A program made the position numbers and the translations under genes. Below, piece after piece: positions 15,568-24,096 of a stretch of DNA of 64,000 nucleotides (within the stretch, counting starts at the first letter, position 1; every line of letters begins with the position of its first letter). Under the pieces are notes generated by a model. That model was not told the DNA's origin and did no database searches. It was given only the letters and a program-made list of their open reading frames with translations. Source of the stretch: Rubrivivax sp. (GTDB lineage Bacteria; Pseudomonadota; Gammaproteobacteria; Burkholderiales; Burkholderiaceae_C); the NCBI GenBank assembly GCA_016790425.1, contig JAEUPF010000092.1, positions 28,164 through 92,163 on the forward strand, written 5' to 3'.

Positions 15568-16098
15568 ATGCACTCGTTGTCGTCGAAGAAGGGGCCCGGT
15601 GCCGCTGCCGTGGCCGTGTTCGCCCTCGCGCTGGCTGCACCGCTGCCGGCCCTGGCGGATTCGTTCGCCAGCTCGGCCATCTCCAACAGCTTCTCGGCCT
15701 CGGTGGGCAGCATCTCGACGTCGTTCAACGCCTCCAGCGACGCCTCGTCGCCGGGCCGGCCGGTGCGCCAGGGCAAATACCGCGTGCAGGAGATCGTCGT
15801 TGCCGCCGGCCGCGAAGGCTACCTGCGCCTGACGCTGCGCGCCGAGAAGGCCGGCGCAGCGGCCACGGCCGAGGCCACCGAGACGGCCGCGGCCGACGAC
15901 ACCTACCACCTGTACCTGCCGCAAGAGACGGTGGCGCGCGCCGCCATCGCGCCAGGCCAGCAGATCAGCGCCCGCGCGCGCCCGTACGGCCTGGAACTCG
16001 CGAAGGTGGCCGCCGACGGCCGTTCGCGCGAAGCCTTCTTCCTCGTCGTCGACGACGAGCGCTATCGCGAGCTGCAGACGCGGCCGGTCACGCTCTGA
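15568..16098 (+). CDS. Secreted protein of unknown function
   Basis: A 176-residue protein I do not recognise. It has a good signal peptide (GAAAVAVFALALAAPLPALA, cut before DSFASS). The mature N-terminus is Ser-rich (SFASSAISNSFSASVGSISTSFNASSDASS), then comes a compact beta-rich part (GKYRVQEIVV, YLRLTLRAE, TYHLYLPQETV, FFLVVDDERY) with an Ala/Thr-rich insert near residue 110. A strong ribosome site (GAAGGAGA) precedes the ATG, and TATCCT at 15501-15506 could be a -10 box. It is coupled to the DUF2145 gene downstream; the two probably act together in the periplasm. Confidence 0.82.
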   Translation: MHSLSSKKGPGAAAVAVFALALAAPLPALADSFASSAISNSFSASVGSISTSFNASSDASSPGRPVRQGKYRVQEIVVAAGREGYLRLTLRAEKAGAAATAEATETAAADDTYHLYLPQETVARAAIAPGQQISARARPYGLELAKVAADGRSREAFFLVVDDERYRELQTRPVTL

Positions 16099-17006
16099 GC
16101 GCGCGCCTCGCGGCCGGCGTCCTGCTCGCCGCCTGCACCGCCTGCGCCTTCGCCGGCAGCGGCGCTTCCTCGCGCTACTGCGACGCCGACAGCCGCCTCA
16201 GCGTCGCCGACAAGGACCGGCTGCTGCGCTTCGCGGCGTTCGTTCGAGGCGAACTCGACCGCTCCGGCGCCGAAGCGGCGATCGTCGCGCGCACCGGGCT
16301 CGACCTGGCGCGCTGGGACATCCGGCACTCGCACGCCGGCATCAGCGTGAAGAGCGGCGCCGACACGCCGTGGTCGGTGCGCCAGCTCTATTACGCCTGC
16401 GACGAAGGGCAGCCGCGCATCTTCGACCAGGGCCTGGCCGCCTTCGTGCTCGGGGCCGACCAGCCCGCGCTCGGCCATGTGTCGGCGGTGCTGCTGCCCG
16501 CGGCCGCTGCCGAGCCGGTCAAGCGCGCTGCGCTGGACAACCGTCTGGCGCTGGCGCTGCTGGCCGGCCGCTACAGCGCCAACGCGTACGCCTTCAGCAC
16601 GCGCTACCAGAACTGCAACCAGTGGCTGGCCGAGCTGCTCGCGGCGGCCTGGGGCGGCATCGGCGCCGGGCCCGAAGCGCGTGCTCAGGCGCAGCGCTGG
16701 CTGGCCGAGCAGCGCTACGAGCCGACGCGCGTCGAAGTGGGCTGGCGGCTGGTGATGTGGGCCGGCGCGGTCTTCGTGCCGTGGATCCACAACGACGACC
16801 ATCCGGACGAAGACCTCGAAGCGGCGCGCTACCGCATCAGCCTGCCCGCTGCCCTCGAGGGGCTGGCGCGCGCGCAGCTGCCGCAGGCCGAGCGTGTGCA
16901 GTTCTGCCACACGAGCGCACACATGCTCGTGCGCCGCGGCTGGGGCGCCGAGCTGTCGGCGGCGTGCGAGCCCGAAGCGGGCGACCAGGTGGTGGTGCTG
17001 GATTGA
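16095..17006 (+). CDS. DUF2145 family secreted protein (apparent CTG start)
   Basis: A protein of about 303 residues matching the DUF2145 family as I know it, with motifs YACDEGQPRIFDQG, YSANAYAFSTRYQNCNQW and FCHTSAHMLVRRGWG. The N-terminus LSARLAAGVLLAACTACAFAG looks like a signal peptide, perhaps with a lipobox-like LLAAC. No ATG, GTG or TTG precedes this signal within a sensible distance in frame. The frame can start at CTG 16095, whose last bases overlap the stop of the preceding gene (CTGA), so I propose a coupled CTG start. Alternatives are a sequencing error or a start far upstream inside the previous gene. Three internal cysteines may form disulfides. Function unknown. Confidence 0.78.
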   Translation: MSARLAAGVLLAACTACAFAGSGASSRYCDADSRLSVADKDRLLRFAAFVRGELDRSGAEAAIVARTGLDLARWDIRHSHAGISVKSGADTPWSVRQLYYACDEGQPRIFDQGLAAFVLGADQPALGHVSAVLLPAAAAEPVKRAALDNRLALALLAGRYSANAYAFSTRYQNCNQWLAELLAAAWGGIGAGPEARAQAQRWLAEQRYEPTRVEVGWRLVMWAGAVFVPWIHNDDHPDEDLEAARYRISLPAALEGLARAQLPQAERVQFCHTSAHMLVRRGWGAELSAACEPEAGDQVVVLD

Positions 17007-17042
17007 CGATCGCACCTCGGCGCCTCGGCTCGTCAGGCCGCA

Positions 17043-18983
17043 TCAGGCGGCTTCACCGGCCTTCGTCACCTCGCCTTCGCCCGCCTGCTGCAGCCGCCAC
17101 ATCCGCGCATAGCGGCCGTCCTGCGCCAGCAGTTGCGCGTGCGTGCCACGCTCGGCCACGCGGCCGGCTTCGAGCACGACGATCTCGTGCGCGTCGGCCA
17201 CGGTCGAGAGGCGGTGCGCGATGACGAGTGCGGTCTTGCCGGCCGCGGCGCTCTTCAGCTCGGCCTGGATGGCGCGTTCGTTGGCGCTGTCCAGCGCCGA
17301 GGTGGCCTCGTCGAAGATGAGGATCGGCGGGTTCTTCAGCAGCGTGCGCGCGATGGCCACGCGCTGCTTCTCGCCGCCGGAGAGCTTCAGGCCGCGCTCG
17401 CCGACCATCGTCTCGTAGCCCTTGGGCGTGGCGGCGATGAAGTCGTGGATGTGCGCGGCACGGGCAGCGGCCTCCACCTCGGCGCGCGTGGCGCCGGGCC
17501 GGCCGTAGGCGATGTTGTATTGCACCGTGTCGTTGAAGAGCACGGTGTCCTGCGGCACGATGCCGATGGCCGCCCGCAGGCTGGCCTGCGTCACGGCGCG
17601 CAGGTCCTGGCCGTCGATGGTGATGCGGCCGCGGCCCGGCTCGACGTCGTAGAAGCGGTACAAGAGGCGCGCCAGCGTGCTCTTGCCCGAGCCCGACGGG
17701 CCGACCACCGCCACCGTCTTGCCCGCAGGGATCTCGAAGCTCACGCCGTGCAGAATGGTGCGGCCGGCCTTCTGCGCACTGATCTGGGCGCCGATCGGCG
17801 CGCCGGCCGGCCCGCCTTCGCCGCGGTCGTACGCGAAGTGCACGTCCTCGAAGCGCACCGTGCCTTCGCGCACCGCCAGCGGCGGCGCGCCCGGCGCGTC
17901 GTCCACCTCGCGCTCGCGCGCGATCAGGCCGAACATCTTGTCCAGGTCGGTGAGGCTTTGCTTGACCTCCCGGTACAGCACGCCGAGGAAGTTCAGCGGG
18001 ATGTACAGCTGGATCAGGAAGGCGTTGATCATCACCAGGTCGCCCAGCGTCAGCGCGCCGCCGACCACGCCTTCGGTGGCGCGCCACAGCATCGCCACCA
18101 GGCTCGTCGCGATGACCAGCTGCTGCCCCGTGTTCAGCAGCGACAGCGTCACCTGGCTCTTCACCTGCGCCTGGCGGTAGGCCTCCAGGCCCTCGTCGTA
18201 GCGGCGGGTCTCGAAGGACTCGTTGTTGAAGTACTTGACCGTCTCGTAGTTCAACAGCGCGTCGATGGCGCGCGAGTGCGCGCGCGAGTCGTGCTCGTTC
18301 ATCTCGCGCCGGTAGCGCGTGCGCCACTCGGTGACGCTGACGGTGAAGACGACGTATACCGCCAGCGCGGCCAGCGTGATCCAGACGTAGCCGGTGTCGA
18401 AGCGCCCGCCGAGCACGGCCAGCACCAGCGCCACCTCCACCAGCGTCGGCAGGATCGTGTACAGCGAGTACGACACCAGCGACTGCAGCGCGCGCGTGCC
18501 GCGCTCGATGTCGCGCGTCAGGCCGCCGGTCTGGCGCTCGAGGTGGAAGCGCAGCGACAGCGCGTGCAGGTGCGCGAACACCTCCAGCGCGATGCGCTTG
18601 CCGGCGCCGAAGCTGACCTTGGCGAACACCAGCTCGCGCAGCTCGGTGAACACGCTCGTCGCCAGGCGCAGGCCGGCGTAGGCGAGCAGCAGCCCCACCG
18701 GCACCACGAGCAGCGCGCGCGGGTCGCCCGGCTTGAGGTCGAGCGCGTCCACGAGATGCTTCAGCAGCACCGGCACGCCGACGTTGGCCACCTTGGCCAG
18801 CACCAGGAACGCCAGCGCCAGCGCGATGCGCCCGCGCCACGGCCACAGGTACGGCAGCAGCTTGGCCAGCGTCTGCCAATCCGAGCCCGCGCGCACGGGC
18901 TCGCCGGCGGCGCGCGCCGCGGCGGCGGCCTTGGCCGCCTCCGCGGGCGACTCGGGCAGCGGCAGCGCGGGGCCGCGCCTCAT
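17043..18983 (-). CDS. ABC transporter, fused permease/ATPase of the Atm1/ABCB7 type
   Basis: A 646-residue half-transporter that works as a dimer in the inner membrane. The N-terminal membrane domain (about 45-340) has the Atm1-like NYETVKYFNNESFE motif near 245-258, which lines the glutathione site in this family. The ATPase domain has Walker A GPSGSGKST, Q-loop VPQDTVLFNDT, signature LSGGEKQR, Walker B ILIFDEATSALD and the H-loop AHRLST. Atm1-type exporters move glutathione conjugates, polysulfide or metal complexes. The ATG at 18983 overlaps the stop of the methyltransferase gene (ATGA), so the two are translated together. It converges on the DUF2145 gene with 36 bases between. Confidence 0.95.
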   Translation of the reverse strand: MRRGPALPLPESPAEAAKAAAAARAAGEPVRAGSDWQTLAKLLPYLWPWRGRIALALAFLVLAKVANVGVPVLLKHLVDALDLKPGDPRALLVVPVGLLLAYAGLRLATSVFTELRELVFAKVSFGAGKRIALEVFAHLHALSLRFHLERQTGGLTRDIERGTRALQSLVSYSLYTILPTLVEVALVLAVLGGRFDTGYVWITLAALAVYVVFTVSVTEWRTRYRREMNEHDSRAHSRAIDALLNYETVKYFNNESFETRRYDEGLEAYRQAQVKSQVTLSLLNTGQQLVIATSLVAMLWRATEGVVGGALTLGDLVMINAFLIQLYIPLNFLGVLYREVKQSLTDLDKMFGLIAREREVDDAPGAPPLAVREGTVRFEDVHFAYDRGEGGPAGAPIGAQISAQKAGRTILHGVSFEIPAGKTVAVVGPSGSGKSTLARLLYRFYDVEPGRGRITIDGQDLRAVTQASLRAAIGIVPQDTVLFNDTVQYNIAYGRPGATRAEVEAAARAAHIHDFIAATPKGYETMVGERGLKLSGGEKQRVAIARTLLKNPPILIFDEATSALDSANERAIQAELKSAAAGKTALVIAHRLSTVADAHEIVVLEAGRVAERGTHAQLLAQDGRYARMWRLQQAGEGEVTKAGEAA

Positions 18984-20110
18984 CGCGCCACCCCGGCCGG
19001 CATCACGCCGCGCATCGCGCCGCACGACGAGCCGGGTGCAACGCCTTCCTTGCGCAGCACGATCTCGCGGTAGCCCAGCAGACCCATGCCGAACGTCGTG
19101 TGCATCAGGCAGCCGGCCAGCACGTTGCGGCTGCGCGCCGGCGGCCGCTTCGCCAGTGCCCGGCGCGCGAACCAGGGCCAGCGAACGAAGGCGCGCGTCA
19201 CGCGTTGCAGCCGGGCGAGGCTGGGCATGATCTCGGCGTCGAGCGAGTGCGTCGCGGCCAGCACCAGGCCGGCTTCACGCGCACCGGCGAGCAGCGCCTC
19301 CAGCGTCTGCATGCGGGCCACGGCAAGGCCGCGCGCCACCAGCTGCACGGCCATCGCTTCCTCGCGCTGGAGCGCGGCCAGCGGCCGCGGCAGGTAGCCG
19401 TCGAAGAGGGTCAGCTCGCCGCCCGGGCGCAGCACGCGCGCCGCCTCGCGCAGCGCTTGCGGCAGGTCGGTGGCGTGGCACATCGATTCGATCGAGAACG
19501 CCGCGTCGATGCTCGTGCCGGTCTGCGGCAGGTGGTGGAAGTCGCCTTGCGCGAGCTGCAGGCGCGGCGGCGCGAAGGCGGCCAGGCGCTCGTGCGCCAG
19601 CGTCACGTGCGCCGCTGTCAGGTCGATGCCCTGGAAGCGTTTGCCCGGGTGCCGCGGCAGCAGCCAGGCGAGGTTGTAGCCCTGGCCGAATGCGAGCTCG
19701 AGCACGTCGACCACCGGCCGCCCGCCGCGGCGTGGCTGCTCGTCCCAGCGCGCTTCGAGCCGCCGCAGCTGGCCGGCGAAGCCCTCGGCGTCGAAGCGGC
19801 CGTGCGGGTTGAGGGCCATGTGCAGCGCGCCCTCGGCCGAGTGGTATCGGCGGTAGGCGGCGTGGCACTGCTCGTAGTAGCGCACCACCTCTTCGCGCGC
19901 CGCCTCGCCCTCATCGCTGGCGCCGGCGGCGCCGCCGGCCGGCCCGGCGATGACCGCCTCGAGGTCGAACACGCGCGCGAGGCGCCGCAGCCAGCGGTGC
20001 AGTTCGGCGCGGCCGCTGTCGGCATCGATGAGCGGCGCCGTGGCCGCGGCCATCGCCGGGCTGGATGAAGCCGGCGCGGCGGCCGGCGCTACAGTCTGCT
20101 GCGCCTGCAT
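18980..20110 (-). CDS. Class I SAM-dependent methyltransferase
   Basis: A 376-residue small-molecule methyltransferase. The SAM site is VLELAFGQGYNLAWL near residues 145-160, then FQGIDLTAAHV, LAQGDFHHLP and a typical ALREAARVLRPGGELTLFD. The segment YYEQCHAAYRRYHSAEGALHMAL before the SAM site resembles the lid region of tocopherol/sterol-type or mycolic-type methyltransferases, so a lipid or quinone-like acceptor is possible (inference). It is coupled by ATGA to the Atm1-like exporter. The ATG at 20110 leaves only 20 bases to the divergent thioesterase start; the internal ATG at 20053 would give more room and removes only a low-complexity stretch. Confidence 0.87.
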   Translation of the reverse strand: MQAQQTVAPAAAPASSSPAMAAATAPLIDADSGRAELHRWLRRLARVFDLEAVIAGPAGGAAGASDEGEAAREEVVRYYEQCHAAYRRYHSAEGALHMALNPHGRFDAEGFAGQLRRLEARWDEQPRRGGRPVVDVLELAFGQGYNLAWLLPRHPGKRFQGIDLTAAHVTLAHERLAAFAPPRLQLAQGDFHHLPQTGTSIDAAFSIESMCHATDLPQALREAARVLRPGGELTLFDGYLPRPLAALQREEAMAVQLVARGLAVARMQTLEALLAGAREAGLVLAATHSLDAEIMPSLARLQRVTRAFVRWPWFARRALAKRPPARSRNVLAGCLMHTTFGMGLLGYREIVLRKEGVAPGSSCGAMRGVMPAGVAR

Positions 20111-20130
20111 GATTCGAACGGAGACGCATT

Positions 20131-20556
20131 GTGAGCGACGACGAGTTCCGACGCCCCGAGCTGAAGATGGCGCCCAGCCGCCTTTCCGGCGACCGTGAGC
20201 TGGTGCTGCGCGTGATGCCGATGCCCGCCGACGTGAACGGCAACGGCGACATCTTCGGCGGCTGGGTGATGGCACAGGTCGACGTCGCCGGTGCGGTGCT
20301 GCCGTACCGCATCGCCAAGGGCCGCATCGCCACCGTGGCGGTGAACCAGTTCGTCTTCAAGCAGCCGGTGACACTGGGCGACCTGCTCAGCTTCTACGCC
20401 AAGGTCACGCGCATCGGCACCACGTCGGTGAGCGTGCACGTGGACGTCTACGCCGAGCGCAACCCGGCCGATCTGCAGGTCGTCAAGGTCACCGAGGCCG
20501 ACCTCACCTACGTCGCCATCGACGGCGAAGGGCGGCCGCGACCTTTGCCGAAGTAG
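20131..20556 (+). CDS. Acyl-CoA thioesterase, YciA-like hot-dog protein
   Basis: A 141-residue single hot-dog-domain hydrolase that cuts acyl-CoA thioesters. The family core NGNGDIFGGWVMAQVDVAG (active-site helix, with aspartate in NGNGDIFGGW) is near residues 36-54, followed by VNQFVFKQPVTLGDLLSFYAKV and VKVTEADLTYVAID. Length is normal for YciA (about 130-140). The start is a GTG at 20131 with a ribosome site GGAG ten bases before it. TACAGT at 20090-20095, inside the annotated start of the divergent methyltransferase, could be its -10 box. Confidence 0.93.
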   Translation: MSDDEFRRPELKMAPSRLSGDRELVLRVMPMPADVNGNGDIFGGWVMAQVDVAGAVLPYRIAKGRIATVAVNQFVFKQPVTLGDLLSFYAKVTRIGTTSVSVHVDVYAERNPADLQVVKVTEADLTYVAIDGEGRPRPLPK

Positions 20557-20571
20557 CTCGCGCCGCGACCC

Positions 20572-23340
20572 TCAGGCGGCCAGCGCCGCGAGGTCGAGCT
20601 GCCGTTGGCGCAGCGCCGCCAGGCAGGGCGTGAGGTCGCTGCCGGACTGCAGTGCGCGCGTCAGCGCCTGCGCCGTGCCCGGCGGGCCGACGTAGACGGC
20701 GCCCAGCGCGCGGCCTTCGTGCACGACGAGGCGCCACCACTCGACCGATGAGGCATCGGCGGTGAACACCTCGGCGCCGGCGGGCAACGCGCCGTCGAGC
20801 TCGCCGAAGCTGCGCAGGTCGATGCCCTCGCTCTTGAGTTGCAGCACGATGCGCGGGGTGACGTGGTTCGCGCCGGCGCCGCTGCTGTTCGACGCGACCG
20901 CCGTTGCGCCGGCGGCGGCACGGCCGTGCACCGGCGCCGCGAAGATCGCCTCGGCGGCGATGCGCCCTTGCTGCACGGCCACCGGCCACAGCCCGCCGGG
21001 GCCAGGCGTGGCCGGCTCGGCGGCGTCGCCGACGGCGAAGATCGCCCGGTCGCTGGTGGCCATCTGCGCATCGACCTTCACGCCGCGGCCGACCGCGAGG
21101 CCGGCCTCGCGCGCCAGCGCGGTGTTGGGCTTCACGCCGGCGCAGGCGACGAAGAAGTCGCCCTCGACGCGGCGGCCGTCTTCGAGCAGCAGGGCGCGCA
21201 GCTGCGCCGCTTCGATCTCCAGGCGCGCCAGCTTCGCCTCGGTGAGCACGGCGATGCCGCTCGCCTCGAGGAAGGCGGTGAGGCGCTGCGCGCCCTCGGC
21301 GTCGAGCTGGCGGTCCATCAGGCGGGCGCCGCGGTGCACGAGCGTCACCTCCAGCCCCAGGTGGCGCAGCGCCTCGGCCGCCTCGACGCCGAGCACGCCG
21401 CCGCCGATGACGACGGCGCGCCGCGAGCGCGCCAGCCCCGGTTCGCCCAGCCGCTGCACGGCGGCGCGGATGGCCTGCGCGTCGGCGGCGCTGCGCAGCA
21501 CGAAGGCGTTGCCGCACTCGTCGAAGCCCGGCGCCGGCATCGCTGCGCTGGCGCCGGTGGCCAGCACCAGGCGGTCGTAGGGCAGCGTCTCGCCGGTGCC
21601 CAGCTGCACCACGCGCTCTTCGCGCCGGATGGCCGCGGCCACCGTGTTGAGCCACACGGTGATGCGCTGCTCGGCGTACCAGGCCTCGGGCAGCAGGACC
21701 ATGCCTTGCATCGCGTGGCGGTTGTAGATGACGCGGCCGAGCGCCATGCGGTTGTAGAAGTGGTGCGGCTCGCCGGCGACGACGTCGATCTCCAGCGACG
21801 GGCTGGCGTCGCGCAGCGCCTCGGCCACCGTCATGCCCGCCACCCCGTTGCCGACGATGACGACGCGGCGGATGCCGGCGGCGAGCGCGCGGTCGATCTT
21901 CGGCGCCGCGGCTTCGCTGCCGGCGCGCGGTGGCACGCTGCGCGCGTCGGTGTCGATGGTGAGCGGCCCGCGCGCCCGCGTGCAACAGGCCAGCCGCGCG
22001 CGGCCGGCGAGGCCCAGGCGCTTCAGCGTCGCCGCCTCGTCGCTGCCGGGCTCGTCGAGGTGGTCGTGGCCTTCGACGATGCCCACCGGGTCGGCGCCGC
22101 ACAGGCCCGATCGGCAGCCGAACTCGATCGGCACGCCGGCGGCTTCCATCGATTCGAGCAGCGTCTTGCCCGGCGCCGCGGCGAAGCGCTTGCCCGAGCG
22201 GCGCTCGTGGATCTCGATGCCGCGCTCGGCGCCGGCCGCGCCGGCGCTACCGGCGGATGACTTCAGCCGGCTGTCGTCGATGCGCACCGCGTCGCCGCGT
22301 TCGAGCGCCTGGTAGGCGCGCTCGCCGGCCAGCGACGCGCGCCAGACGCCGAAGACGATCGGCACGCCAGCGAGGCGGCTCGCCTGGACGAGCCACTCCG
22401 GCGCCGTGAGCGCACCGGCGCCGAGCTGCGCCGCCACGGCGGCGATGCCGCCCACCAGCACCGGCCCGGCCCAGGCGTAGTACAGCAGCAATGCCGCGGC
22501 GCCGAACACCGAGGCCATGCGGTAGGCGCTGGTCGCCAGGAGCGCGCGCAGCAGCAGGAACACGCCCGCGGCGGCGAAGAGGCACGCCGCCAGCGCCGCG
22601 ACGTAGGCCAAGCGGCCGCCTTGCGCGAACACGCCGCCGAGCGTGTAGTAGCCGACGATGAGCCCGGGCAGCATGGCCATGAACCACAGCCGCTGCGTGG
22701 CGTGGCGCGGGTCGTTGTCGGCGAGGTCGCCGTGGATGGCGGCACGCGGGTTGAAGTCGAGGCAGTTCTTCTGGCAGCCCACGCAGGTGGGGCAGTAGCC
22801 GTTGCGCACCACGAACACCGGCGCCTGCCCGTGCGAACGTAGTACCGGCGCCAGCGGACAGAAGGTGCCGCACCAGCCGCTGCGGCCCTTGAAGGCGAAG
22901 CCGCCGGCGAGCGCCAGCGCCAGCGCCAGCGCGCACATCGTGCCGGTGGCCCAGCCTTCGACATTGAGCAGCGGCCGCCGCAGCGCCACCATCGCCACCA
23001 GCAACGCCACCGCGAGGAAGTACGACCAGTAGCGGGCCTGCGTCGGCAAGGCGCGCTTCACCTCGTGGCCCAGGCTGCGCGGCAATTGGTTGACGAAGGC
23101 CATCGGGCACAGCTGGCGCCACAAGCCGGGTGCGATGGCCCACAGCCCCGGCAAGAGCGGCACCGCCACGGTCCAGAAGATCGCCAGGCCGAGCGGCGGC
23201 ACCAGGAAGAGCAGCGCGATCTCGCCGGCGGCGAGCGCGAGCACGGCCACGCGCAGCGCCAGCCACAGCGCGTCCGACCCCTGCCGCGGCCGCTGCGTGT
23301 AGTTGGCGAAGAGGACGGCGGGGTTGGCGCCGGTGGTCAT
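20572..23340 (-). CDS. Three-part fusion: membrane polyferredoxin - 2Fe-2S ferredoxin - FAD/NAD(P) oxidoreductase
   Basis: A 922-residue protein that joins three electron carriers. Residues 1-345: about nine membrane helices with WCGTFCP (about 153-159) and CPTCVGCQKNC (about 184-194), like the 4Fe-4S part of NapH/CcoG-type proteins. Residues about 370-460: a plant-type 2Fe-2S ferredoxin domain, GCRSGLCGADP ... LACC, in which the usual third cysteine is aspartate. Residues about 480-830: a NirB/rubredoxin-reductase-like flavoprotein with the FAD site VVIVGNGVAGMT, ATGAS, the NAD site VVIGGGVLGVEAAEALRHLGLEVTLVH and FAVGDAAE. It would carry electrons between NAD(P)H and a membrane or cytoplasmic acceptor; direction and partner are unknown. 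The upstream gene codes a cyclic-nucleotide-binding protein, often associated or fused with this oxidoreductase type. Confidence 0.88.
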   Translation of the reverse strand: MTTGANPAVLFANYTQRPRQGSDALWLALRVAVLALAAGEIALLFLVPPLGLAIFWTVAVPLLPGLWAIAPGLWRQLCPMAFVNQLPRSLGHEVKRALPTQARYWSYFLAVALLVAMVALRRPLLNVEGWATGTMCALALALALAGGFAFKGRSGWCGTFCPLAPVLRSHGQAPVFVVRNGYCPTCVGCQKNCLDFNPRAAIHGDLADNDPRHATQRLWFMAMLPGLIVGYYTLGGVFAQGGRLAYVAALAACLFAAAGVFLLLRALLATSAYRMASVFGAAALLLYYAWAGPVLVGGIAAVAAQLGAGALTAPEWLVQASRLAGVPIVFGVWRASLAGERAYQALERGDAVRIDDSRLKSSAGSAGAAGAERGIEIHERRSGKRFAAAPGKTLLESMEAAGVPIEFGCRSGLCGADPVGIVEGHDHLDEPGSDEAATLKRLGLAGRARLACCTRARGPLTIDTDARSVPPRAGSEAAAPKIDRALAAGIRRVVIVGNGVAGMTVAEALRDASPSLEIDVVAGEPHHFYNRMALGRVIYNRHAMQGMVLLPEAWYAEQRITVWLNTVAAAIRREERVVQLGTGETLPYDRLVLATGASAAMPAPGFDECGNAFVLRSAADAQAIRAAVQRLGEPGLARSRRAVVIGGGVLGVEAAEALRHLGLEVTLVHRGARLMDRQLDAEGAQRLTAFLEASGIAVLTEAKLARLEIEAAQLRALLLEDGRRVEGDFFVACAGVKPNTALAREAGLAVGRGVKVDAQMATSDRAIFAVGDAAEPATPGPGGLWPVAVQQGRIAAEAIFAAPVHGRAAAGATAVASNSSGAGANHVTPRIVLQLKSEGIDLRSFGELDGALPAGAEVFTADASSVEWWRLVVHEGRALGAVYVGPPGTAQALTRALQSGSDLTPCLAALRQRQLDLAALAA

Positions 23341-23400
23341 CGTTCTTGTTGTCGTCGTCGTCGTCGATCTCGTGCAGCGCCGCCGCGGCAGCCTGCGGCA

Positions 23401-23871
23401 TCAGCCCTTCGCTTCGGCGCGCCGCAGGCGCTGGCTGAGCACGCGGCCGAGGTCGAGCAGCAACTCGCGGGCGATGCGCGGGTGCCAGGCGCTCAGCCGC
23501 TCGAAGGCGGCGAAGGGCAGGGTGAGCAGGTCCACCGCGTCGTCGGCCCACAGCGTGGCCGAGCGCGGCTTGCCGTCGAAAAAGGCGAGTTCGCCGAAGA
23601 CGGTGCCCGGGCCCATCGGCGCGGTGGCGATGCGCTTGTTCTTGCCGCTGGCCAGCTCGCCGCGCACGTGGCCGGCGCGGATGATGTAGATGGCGCGGCC
23701 GGTCTCGCCGGCCTGCACGATGCACTCGCCCGGCGCGAAGCGGCGTGCCTCGGCGAAGCTGACGAAGGTGTCCCACTCGGCGTTGGACAAGCCGCGCAGG
23801 ATGACGCTCTCGTCGCCCTGCGGCAGCGCGCTGCCCGGCTGCTCGTAGTTGAAGAGGTCGGGCTTGGGCAT
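23401..23871 (-). CDS. Cyclic-nucleotide-binding domain protein
   Basis: A 156-residue protein that is almost only one CNB (Crp-like) domain. The phosphate-binding cassette FGELAFFDGKPRSAT (about residues 92-106) keeps the glutamate and arginine that hold the cyclic nucleotide. EARRFAPGECIVQAGETGRAIYIIRAGHV is the preceding beta roll. There is no helix-turn-helix, so it is not a DNA-binding Crp. It lies 60 bases upstream of the fusion oxidoreductase gene on the same strand, so it probably regulates or assembles with that enzyme. The spacer contains a GTC triplet run of no evident role. Confidence 0.9.
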   Translation of the reverse strand: MPKPDLFNYEQPGSALPQGDESVILRGLSNAEWDTFVSFAEARRFAPGECIVQAGETGRAIYIIRAGHVRGELASGKNKRIATAPMGPGTVFGELAFFDGKPRSATLWADDAVDLLTLPFAAFERLSAWHPRIARELLLDLGRVLSQRLRRAEAKG

Positions 23872-24096
23872 GAATGGGCTCGGCGGCTTCTTCGCGTTGG
23901 CTGCTTCGGTGGCCTGCTTCGGGCCGGCAAGATAGCACCGGCGGGCAGCGCGGCGAAGCGGTGGAGAACCCGCAAGTCACCGGCCCCCGGGGCGAGTGAC
24001 GACAGCGGGCGGGTTCGTCCTGCTGGCGGATGCGCTTGGCCGGATGCACGATTGGCCGCATCGTTTCATCAACACTCCCCACTCCGCCCGATCGCC

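Noticed and set aside
23341-23400. GTC triplet run as a regulatory microsatellite
   Set aside because: Only four to five imperfect triplets, within normal expectation at this GC content.
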